A DNA stretch of 6,070 nucleotides from assembly GCA_016197345.1 (NCBI GenBank), contig JACPVY010000013.1, positions 1-6,070 on the forward strand, read 5' to 3'. Below the pieces are notes generated by a model. It did not search any database, had not been told where the DNA came from, and worked only from the letters and a program-made list of their open reading frames with translations. Below, in pieces: positions 1-5,516 of this stretch. Every line of letters starts with the position of its first letter. Position 1 is the first letter of the stretch. This DNA comes from Burkholderiales bacterium (GTDB taxonomy: Bacteria > Pseudomonadota > Gammaproteobacteria > Burkholderiales > Burkholderiaceae_D). The position numbers and the translations under genes were made by a program.

Positions 1-615
1 CGCCATGGTTTTGCCCGCCTCACCAAATGGGCGGTAGAAGAATGCGGCATCCTTGACGATGGCAGCGCGTTCGGCGAATTTGTCTTAGCGCCGCAAGATT
101 TGAAGCCCGAACTAGCGCTGCAATTTCCTTGCCGTGTGGCTTTGCGCGTGACGATTCAAGGCCAAAAAATGGACTTGCAATTGCAGGTCGATAATCTCGG
201 CAAAGAAACCGTGAGCGCCGCTTGCGCTCTGCATACTTATTTCGCGCTAGACGACACAGAAAAAACACAAGTCTTTGGTTTTCAAGGACAAAATTATGTG
301 GAACTTGGCACGCCGGGTGTGCAAGAGGCGGCTGGCATTCCTATCATCGGCAAAGTCGAACGCCAATTCCGCGGCAGCGCGGGGCCGTTACGGATAGAAG
401 ATGGCACCCGCGCCATCGAATTACAGCAAAGTGGCTTTCCAGATGCGGTGGTGTGGAATCCCGGCGCCGCAGATGCGGCAGCGCTAGCGGATTTAGGCGA
501 TGAAGAATATCGCCATTTCGTCTGTGTCGAGCCAGTGACTTTGCAACGCGTTGAGATCGCGGCTGGCCAAAGCTGGATTGGGCGACATCAATTGCTGATC
601 AGCGCAAAAAATTAA
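1..615 (+). CDS. D-hexose-6-phosphate mutarotase (aldose 1-epimerase family, YeaD-like), 5' end missing
   Basis: The frame is open from base 1, so the start lies upstream; 204 residues plus the stop are present. This cytoplasmic family interconverts the alpha and beta anomers of hexose 6-phosphates, typically glucose 6-phosphate. Family landmarks seen in order are HGFAR at residues 2-6 of the fragment, HTYF with the probable catalytic His at 78, PDAVVWNP near 139-146, and CVEPV with the probable catalytic Glu at 177. The order and spacing fit YeaD-type mutarotases rather than galactose mutarotase GalM. Full members have about 270-300 residues, so roughly 80 are missing at the N-terminus, an effect of the window edge and not a sign of gene decay. 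An ATG-like start inside the frame is not the real start, because the conserved HGFAR motif lies before it. The stop codon overlaps the ribosome binding site of the next gene, which suggests an operon. Confidence 0.9.
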   Translation, partial: RHGFARLTKWAVEECGILDDGSAFGEFVLAPQDLKPELALQFPCRVALRVTIQGQKMDLQLQVDNLGKETVSAACALHTYFALDDTEKTQVFGFQGQNYVELGTPGVQEAAGIPIIGKVERQFRGSAGPLRIEDGTRAIELQQSGFPDAVVWNPGAADAAALADLGDEEYRHFVCVEPVTLQRVEIAAGQSWIGRHQLLISAKN

Positions 616-618
616 GGA
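614..618 (+). promoter_or_regulatory. Ribosome binding site of the 116-residue protein gene
   Basis: AAGGA lies 7 bases before the ATG at 626 and overlaps the TAA stop of the mutarotase. A ribosome finishing the upstream gene would stop on this site, so translational coupling is plausible. Confidence 0.6.
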
Positions 619-625
619 AAAATAA

Positions 626-976
626 ATGAGCAAATCGACTGACATCCAATTGAGTGGCCCTTTCAAATTGAAAGACGCCGCTGGGCGGGAACACGAAGCC
701 ACCGCGATTCGCATTTTTGATGAAGGCTATGGCTTGATCGATGTCTATATCGATTTCAAAGCGAGCTTAGAAAAAGGCCAATTTCGCGATAGCGGCTTGA
801 TTAGCGGCATCATGGCGCGTTTGCGTGCACTAGGCTATAGCGGCCCGGTATTTGACACGGCTGATCCAGTGCTGCAAGAACGTAAATTAATCGTATTGGA
901 AGCGCCGGAAGAATTTTGCGGCTTTGCCAAAAAGCATGGCTGGAAAGATTTGGCGGAAGAGTTTAACGACGAATAG
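626..976 (+). CDS. Conserved-looking small protein of unknown function (116 residues)
   Basis: I do not recognise a family. The start is the ATG at 626, supported by AAGGA 7 bases upstream and by the 10-base gap to the mutarotase stop. The protein has no signal peptide, no membrane segment and no cysteine motif (a single Cys), so it is predicted to be soluble and cytoplasmic. It is acidic at its C-terminus, which ends EEFNDE. The pattern suggests a small alpha/beta fold: beta-like stretches near residues 26-45 (TAIRIFDEGYGLIDVYIDF), a helix near 58-69 (SGLISGIMARLRAL), a strand near 87-92 (KLIVLE), and a final helical region with aromatic and lysine residues. Codon use matches the neighbouring genes, and the frame is uninterrupted. 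As the second gene of an apparent operon with a hexose-phosphate mutarotase it may have a related housekeeping role, but no function can be assigned from sequence alone. Confidence 0.8.
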   Translation: MSKSTDIQLSGPFKLKDAAGREHEATAIRIFDEGYGLIDVYIDFKASLEKGQFRDSGLISGIMARLRALGYSGPVFDTADPVLQERKLIVLEAPEEFCGFAKKHGWKDLAEEFNDE

Positions 977-989
977 CGATAGATGAAGC

Positions 990-1166
990 TTATTTGACAT
1001 TGTCCGGTTTCTGCGCCAGTTGCGCGATGCCGATACGGCTAAGGGCGAGAAAAATATTCATTTGTTGCTTGGAGGCTGGCGACTGGCAAAGCGGCGAAGG
1101 GGATTGCAGGAGCATGGTGAAGTTATCGGAAGTGATGGAAAGGGAACCGATTGTAGGGAGATACAT
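990..1166 (-). CDS. Possible small protein or gene remnant (58 residues), doubtful
   Basis: This minus-strand frame runs from an ATG at 1166 to a TAA at 990; an in-frame TGA lies six codons before the ATG. The product starts MYLPTIGSLSI and ends IAQLAQKPDNVK. The last 23 residues, from an internal Met (MNIFLALSRIGIAQ...), have a protein-like composition with an amphipathic helical pattern. Against it being real, there is no clear ribosome binding site (GTGCAGAA precedes the ATG), no family is recognised, and the plus strand in the same register is also open. It could be a small gene, the eroded tail of a lost gene, or chance. Confidence 0.2.
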   Translation of the reverse strand: MYLPTIGSLSITSDNFTMLLQSPSPLCQSPASKQQMNIFLALSRIGIAQLAQKPDNVK

Positions 1167-1233
1167 TTCTGCACGGAACTGTCATTTCTAACAGTTACAT
1201 TCGACCTGTTTTTGTTACCGGATTGCGATATTG

Positions 1234-1286
1234 AACAGTGTGGCCCGTAATCTAGCCCATAAGGCATGATTACGAGCCACATTGTT
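1234..1286. terminator. Long imperfect hairpin, likely terminator between convergent genes
   Basis: The arms at 1234-1252 and 1268-1286 are 19 bases each and complementary except at two positions. In RNA from either strand one of these becomes a G-U pair and the other a mismatch. The 15-base loop can form a further short GCC/GGC stem. In the plus direction the right arm merges into a T-rich tail, TTGTTTTT at 1282-1289, the form of a rho-independent terminator. In the minus direction there is no good T-run after the stem. The hairpin starts only 10 bases beyond the glucanase stop codon, so it may also protect or end that transcript. It is about 260 bases from the plus-strand stop, which is rather far for a dedicated terminator of that operon. 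Confidence 0.55.
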
Positions 1287-1296
1287 TTTCTACAGT

Positions 1297-4200
1297 CTAT
1301 TTACCGATCGTGAACGTCACTGCAACCGGCGATGGGGTATAAATCGATGGGCTATGGCCACCCACGTCATCATACGAAAAGCCATACGCCAAGCCATTCA
1401 AGCTATGTTCATGCCAAAACTTAGTGAAATAATTCGCTGCTTGGTTGGCTGGGTAGAAGCTTGCACCATTCCACCACTGCGCAAACGGCAGATCTGCAAC
1501 GTGGCGATTCAAAGCTGCGCAGACTTGGGCTTGCAATTGCAGTTGTTTGTCGTGCGCCAATTTATTGCCGTCGGTGCCACGCGCATCATCTAACACGCCA
1601 TTGCCGAGCATGACTTCGGTGGTGCTAGGTTTGCCATAGATTTTGTAACTACCCATGCCATCGGTGAAGGTCAGGGTGTTGTCAAAACCGACGCGGCCAG
1701 TAAATGTTGGCCAACCATTTTGCAAATTCAATACCAAATCTTGATTGCGATATTGATCCCACACTTGGCTGATATAGGCATCCAAATAAGCGCTGTTGGC
1801 ACCACGTGGACGTTGCTGCGCGCCGGTATGCACGTCTAAGCCATCATCAAAAGTGCCATGCGCTGGCGACATAATGCGATACGGTGCATACGGTGCTTGC
1901 GCTAGGCTCTTGAATTGCTCTGGCACTTCTAAATTGAAGCGGGCAAACAACTCATCGCGCGTTTCTAACAGCGATTCGCCAACGGTGGCGTTATAGCCAT
2001 CCAGACCTGTCACATTTAATTGCAGCGGGAAGCCAAAAATATCGACGCGACTGGTGTTGACGAAAATCCCTGGCATATCGCTGAAAGGACGGGCGCGGTT
2101 GATATTGAATTCACCGAAATCAAAGGTCACGTCTAAGTTCGGATCGGTGCTGTTATTCAAGTCTGGCCCGGCATAGGCGAGTTGGCCTAAATCATTGGTG
2201 TTGACTTGAATCAGCACTGGCTTGCCGACACTCATATAAATCCGTGCCGATTCAATCGCTGGAATGGTGACAGACTTCGCTTGCGCGAGGCTAATCGCAT
2301 AATTGGCATAGCCAGTGGTGCGTCCCGGAACGGGGATGGTGTTGTCGCCCAAGCTCATCGGCACCAGCGCGCCATTTTTATCGACATGCACGTATTGATG
2401 GCTAATCCAGTCTTTGCCGATGATGATCCAATACACTTGATCGTCGCTGTACTTGCCCTTGGTGCCGTTGACGATGTTAAACGTCGTCATGCCATTCCAT
2501 GCGCTTTCACCGTTGGCGCTGATGGTGTAAGTGCGTTCCACCACGGCCGAATTGACGCCGTTTTTGGTCGCTAAGGCTTTCAAGGTGGTGGTCGCGCCGA
2601 GCGCGGTATTACGCATCCAAATCGCACCATAAAATTGTGGCGAGGTAGCGGTCGGTGTGCTGCCGTCTAGCGTGTAGTGGATGGTTGCGCCGGGCGTGGT
2701 GGTCAGTAAATTCACCCCGATCACGGTGCTATAAGTGCCGCTTGCATGCGAGAAGCTTGGCGCGGCGACGCTGCAATTGGCCGCTAACGAGCAGGCGGCG
2801 ACAATATCGTAGCTCGCGCTAGCACGACCAGATTGCAATTGATTTGGCAACACGGTGATGGCGGTGATGGTCACAGCAGAGCTAACCAGAATCGGATGAC
2901 CTGTCACATAGAGCGTCGAATTGATATTCGGGACACTACCGTCTAGCGTGTAGTAAATCTTGGCATCGCTAGCGACACCGCTAGGCAGGGACAACGCCAC
3001 ACTTTGCGCACTGCTATATTTGCCAGAGGGGACAGAAAACAGCGGCTTGCCAACTGGATCAACGCAGGTGCTGGAATCACCACACACGACATAGTGATAC
3101 AACGGGCTATCCATATTGCCGCCGGTCGCAGCGGAATAGGTGAAGAAATAATCGATCTTGTCGCCTGCTGCTACTGGGCTGATCAAAGGTGCTTGCCAGC
3201 GCTTGAGCGTGGCGTTGTACAGCATGTTCTCATCGCGTTGTGGGCTTTGTGCGCCAGAAGCAGAGGTGACGCGGTAATGGGCAATTGCGGTGCTCAAACT
3301 GCTGCCGCCGCTCCAGCTAGGTGCAAACCACACCCGCGCCGTTGCGCCGTCTTCCACCACGCCATAGGCAAAGCAGGTGGTGCAACTGCTAATCGTGTAG
3401 CTGGCGGAGACGCTAGTGGAATCGACCATGCCACTCTTTCTCGCCACCGCGCTGATGCTGCTATTGCTGCTAACTTGCAATGGGCTAGCGTCGCTATACA
3501 ACTGTTCCGCACCATTATTGAGGCGGTAGAAAATACTGGCGCCGGGTGTGCTGCTGGCTAAGCGCACGGTTTGTGCGCTGGCATAGGTGCCTGCGGGTGG
3601 TGTGAAGCTTGGTGTGCCTACGCTACTGGCTAAAATCGTGAATTGCGCACTCGCCACGCTAGAGCTGGCCAAGCCACTGGCGACAGCCAACGCACGCACG
3701 GTCGCGCCCGGTGCATTCAACGTGAACGGGCCGTTATAGCGTAGTGCGTTGCTAGTCGGTTGGCTGCCATCGAGCGTGTAGTAAATCGTCGCATTCGGCG
3801 TACTTGAGCTGATGCTAACGCTTTGTGGCATATTGAAATTACCACCATTCGGTGAAATCACTGGTGTCGCTGCGCAGCATTGAATTTGATATTGCGCCGT
3901 CAACACATCGGAATCTTGCATCCCCGTTTTATAGGCGATTGCTTTGACGGTGGTGTTTGCCGCCGAAACCACGATAGCACCCGCGACGCAATTGACGTTT
4001 TTGACGGGCGTGCTGCCATTGAGCGTGACGCAGAATGCCGCGCCGCTGGTGCTGCTGGTAAAGCTCAGGGTTTGTGCAGTGGCATAGGTGCCGGGCGCTG
4101 GGCTAACACTAGGGGTCGCCACTTTACCGCCGCGCACCCAAGTAAATACTGGCGTATCGACCGCACCGCTCGCGCTCATGTACGTGAAGGAGTACGACAG

Positions 4201-4977
4201 CGACATCGCTGCACTGCCGCTAATCACTTGCTCGTAGCGGCCATTGGCGGCATTCATTCTGACATTTTGCTGGCCTGTGCTATTGACGTTGTAATGAATA
4301 TCGACCCAACCCGCGCTAGGATTGGGCGCAAACCAAATCGTCGCGCTACTGCCATTGTCTTGTACGCCTTGGGTATATGGGCCTGTCACTTGGCCTATCG
4401 TATAGCTGACACTGGTTGCATCCGAATTTTGCATCCCGCTTTTGGTGGCGACGGCGCTAATCGTGGTGTTGCTATTGATGCTGATTGGATTGGGACAGGC
4501 ACTTTGTGCGCCGCCATTGATGCTGCATAGTAAGGTTGCGCCTGCCGTAGTGCTGCTAACGGTGACAGACTGCGGTGCGGTGTAATTGCCGCCCGGCAGC
4601 GAGAAGCTAGGCGCCGCCACTTTATTCGCATCTTGCACCACGCTAGAAGCCCACGGGCTATCAAAAGCTGGGCCGCCGTTATCGTAGGTGAAGGCAAAAT
4701 TCACAGTTTGTCCGAGGCTAGCGGCGAAGGTGGTTTCAAAGCGCGCTTTTGCACTATTTAGCGTCATCGGCACGTTTTGCTGTGCACCATTATTGACCTG
4801 GTAATGGGCGTTGACCCATGAAGTATTGACATTGCTTTTGAACCATAGCGTGACATTGCTGCCGCTGGTTTCAATATTGGCGGTGTAATCGGCTGCTTGT
4901 GCAACCCGACACAGGCACAACATCGCGAGCAGTGCAAAGCACAGCGTGCGATAAAAATGGACATATCTGCTTAACAT
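1297..4977 (-). CDS. Secreted modular GH64 beta-1,3-glucanase with CBM56-like and chitobiase-type Ig-like modules
   Basis: The protein of 1226 residues is predicted to hydrolyse beta-1,3-glucan (laminarin, fungal or algal wall glucan); characterised GH64 enzymes release laminaripentaose. A signal peptide spans residues 1-29, with a hydrophobic core (LCFALLAMLCLC) and an AQA-A type cleavage site. CBM56-like modules lie near 30-115, 199-285 and 533-632, recognised by an NVTLWF-type strand, a WVxxHYxVN motif and a FTY segment. Six Ig-like modules of the chitobiase C-terminal type (CHB_HEX_C_1) lie near 120-194, 286-366, 369-449, 453-529, 641-726 and 737-820, several with YTLDGSxP. The GH64 domain occupies about 824-1226. 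By recalled family alignment the acid/base pair would be Glu956 (FGEFN) and Asp979 (SRVDIFGFP). Other GH64-like blocks are FWHEHS and YGFSYDDVGG near the C-terminus. The frame is open upstream to a TTG at 5115, but the ATG at 4977 is chosen because it gives the signal peptide and follows AAGGAG. The gene is intact, and export past the outer membrane by type II secretion is inferred. It is divergent from the C10 protease gene. Confidence 0.92.
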   Translation of the reverse strand: MLSRYVHFYRTLCFALLAMLCLCRVAQAADYTANIETSGSNVTLWFKSNVNTSWVNAHYQVNNGAQQNVPMTLNSAKARFETTFAASLGQTVNFAFTYDNGGPAFDSPWASSVVQDANKVAAPSFSLPGGNYTAPQSVTVSSTTAGATLLCSINGGAQSACPNPISINSNTTISAVATKSGMQNSDATSVSYTIGQVTGPYTQGVQDNGSSATIWFAPNPSAGWVDIHYNVNSTGQQNVRMNAANGRYEQVISGSAAMSLSYSFTYMSASGAVDTPVFTWVRGGKVATPSVSPAPGTYATAQTLSFTSSTSGAAFCVTLNGSTPVKNVNCVAGAIVVSAANTTVKAIAYKTGMQDSDVLTAQYQIQCCAATPVISPNGGNFNMPQSVSISSSTPNATIYYTLDGSQPTSNALRYNGPFTLNAPGATVRALAVASGLASSSVASAQFTILASSVGTPSFTPPAGTYASAQTVRLASSTPGASIFYRLNNGAEQLYSDASPLQVSSNSSISAVARKSGMVDSTSVSASYTISSCTTCFAYGVVEDGATARVWFAPSWSGGSSLSTAIAHYRVTSASGAQSPQRDENMLYNATLKRWQAPLISPVAAGDKIDYFFTYSAATGGNMDSPLYHYVVCGDSSTCVDPVGKPLFSVPSGKYSSAQSVALSLPSGVASDAKIYYTLDGSVPNINSTLYVTGHPILVSSAVTITAITVLPNQLQSGRASASYDIVAACSLAANCSVAAPSFSHASGTYSTVIGVNLLTTTPGATIHYTLDGSTPTATSPQFYGAIWMRNTALGATTTLKALATKNGVNSAVVERTYTISANGESAWNGMTTFNIVNGTKGKYSDDQVYWIIIGKDWISHQYVHVDKNGALVPMSLGDNTIPVPGRTTGYANYAISLAQAKSVTIPAIESARIYMSVGKPVLIQVNTNDLGQLAYAGPDLNNSTDPNLDVTFDFGEFNINRARPFSDMPGIFVNTSRVDIFGFPLQLNVTGLDGYNATVGESLLETRDELFARFNLEVPEQFKSLAQAPYAPYRIMSPAHGTFDDGLDVHTGAQQRPRGANSAYLDAYISQVWDQYRNQDLVLNLQNGWPTFTGRVGFDNTLTFTDGMGSYKIYGKPSTTEVMLGNGVLDDARGTDGNKLAHDKQLQLQAQVCAALNRHVADLPFAQWWNGASFYPANQAANYFTKFWHEHSLNGLAYGFSYDDVGGHSPSIYTPSPVAVTFTIGK
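1300..2508 (-). other. GH64 catalytic domain of the glucanase
   Basis: This part encodes residues about 824-1226. It starts after the last Ig-like module at SANGES and runs to the C-terminus without a further accessory domain. The candidate catalytic Glu956 is encoded at 2110-2112 and Asp979 at 2041-2043. They are 23 residues apart; from memory of the Streptomyces matensis enzyme (Glu154, Asp170) the usual gap is 16, so an insertion of about 7 residues (around INRARPFSDMPG) lies between them. The length of about 400 residues fits a full GH64 domain. Confidence 0.85.
2518..4890 (-). repeat. Array of nine repeated accessory modules in the glucanase
   Basis: This part encodes residues 30-820. 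The order from the N-terminus is CBM56-like, Ig, CBM56-like, Ig, Ig, Ig, CBM56-like, Ig, Ig. The Ig-like copies share a start of the form P-S-F/V-S/T-x-x-x-G-x-Y, then A-x-T/S-V, a central YTLDGS-type turn, and an ending of the form A-x-x-x-x-G-x-x-S...Y-T-I. The copies have diverged in protein and DNA. The longest identical stretch I noticed is 16 bases, at 2663-2678 and 2939-2954, encoding the YTLDG part of the two last Ig modules. Family names are from recognition of the motifs, not from a profile search. Confidence 0.8.
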
Positions 4978-4982
4978 AAAGT

Positions 4983-4988
4983 CTCCTT
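4983..4988 (-). promoter_or_regulatory. Ribosome binding site of the glucanase gene
   Basis: On the minus strand AAGGAG lies 5 bases before the ATG at 4977. It decides the start: the longer frame back to a TTG at 5115 would put 46 non-hydrophobic residues before the signal peptide. Confidence 0.8.
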
Positions 4989-5504
4989 GATTGTTTTTTT
5001 GCATAGAGGGGAATCTCGAACAGTTTTTCGATGCCCCAATAGGTGTAGCGGTAGTGCATTGCATGTCTGATGGCCGCATTAAAAGATTGCTGTCCTCCCT
5101 TTTGATTGGTGGCAAGGGTTAATGGGCATAGTTTTTGCTCTTGTTTCAATCGAGCGCGGAATTGCGCTAGATCTTGGTGCGGGCGCACGAGTGCCGTGTT
5201 GTCAAATGAGTATCGGAAATCGTAGCGGATTATACGCAGGGCAGGATTGCGAAAGATTAGCTGGGATTGCTATTTACAATGCAGTGCCGCGCGGTCTCAG
5301 TACATGTTTTTGCTCGGCGTGCTCGCACCATCTATGCCTGATTACCCATCTTTTGCGCCGAATATCGTCTAGCTAGCCGCTCAGCGCTATGTGAAAATTC
5401 CCCTGCTGCAATTATTCAGGTGAGTCAGCTTGACGCTCATCAATCTTGCTTGTCGTCCGCAGCAATCTCTTATTCCGCATTACTCCATCCCTACTCACAA
5501 CAAT
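4989..5504. other. Divergent intergenic region, no convincing gene
   Basis: This stretch lies between the divergent glucanase and protease genes and must hold both promoters. Reading frames exist on each strand (for example 5122-5376 plus, and a minus-strand frame from 5188 running into the glucanase start), but none has a good ribosome binding site or a recognisable product. I could not identify sigma-70 boxes with good spacing on either strand. Short inverted repeats such as AGCGC-N6-GCGCT near 5152-5167 and GTGCGGGCGCAC near 5178-5189 could be protein-binding sites or chance. Confidence 0.6.
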
Positions 5505-5511
5505 CAGGTAA
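5505..5511 (+). promoter_or_regulatory. Likely ribosome binding site for the TTG start of the C10 protease gene
   Basis: CAGGTAA holds an AGGT core that ends 7 bases before the TTG at 5517, a normal distance. It is 23 bases from the out-of-frame ATG at 5533, too far for that codon, so it favours the TTG start. Confidence 0.5.
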
Positions 5512-5516
5512 TCAAA

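Larger units (their letters stand above)
977..1296. other. Intergenic region between convergent genes
   Basis: These 320 bases separate the plus-strand 116-residue protein gene from the minus-strand glucanase gene. The right-hand part holds a long imperfect hairpin (1234-1286). The left-hand part holds a 58-codon minus-strand frame (990-1166) with little support. Plus-strand frames in this stretch have no ribosome binding site and no recognisable product. No tRNA or insertion sequence is visible. Confidence 0.6.

Noticed and set aside
3004..3561. Plus-strand open frame of 185 codons opposite the glucanase gene
   Set aside because: It is antisense to well-supported coding sequence, with the same Ala/Arg/Cys-rich shadow composition and no recognisable domain.
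3880..4530. Plus-strand open frame of 216 codons opposite the glucanase gene
   Set aside because: It lies wholly antisense to the repeated modules, and its composition (many Ala, Arg, His, Ile and Cys) is typical of the complement of a Thr/Ser/Ala-rich coding sequence. It has no family motif.
2518..4890. The modular repeats as a CRISPR array or satellite repeat
   Set aside because: The repeats are diverged protein modules of about 80-100 residues in one open frame, not identical short repeats with spacers.
4978..5115. Extension of the glucanase start to the TTG at 5115
   Set aside because: It would add 46 polar residues before a clear signal peptide, while a strong AAGGAG sits 5 bases before the ATG at 4977.
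5215..5290. Resemblance to a cyclic-di-GMP (GEMM) riboswitch: GGGCA, GAAA and GGG blocks in order
   Set aside because: The flanking stems do not pair, and the conserved GCAAAGCC-type part and the receptor segment are absent.
5122..5376. Plus-strand frame of 84 codons in the divergent region
   Set aside because: It has no convincing ribosome binding site, a Cys-rich unstructured composition and no recognised family.
5424..5470. TTGACG at 5430-5435 as a -35 box for the protease gene
   Set aside because: At 16-18 bases downstream there is no acceptable -10 box, so I do not call a promoter.
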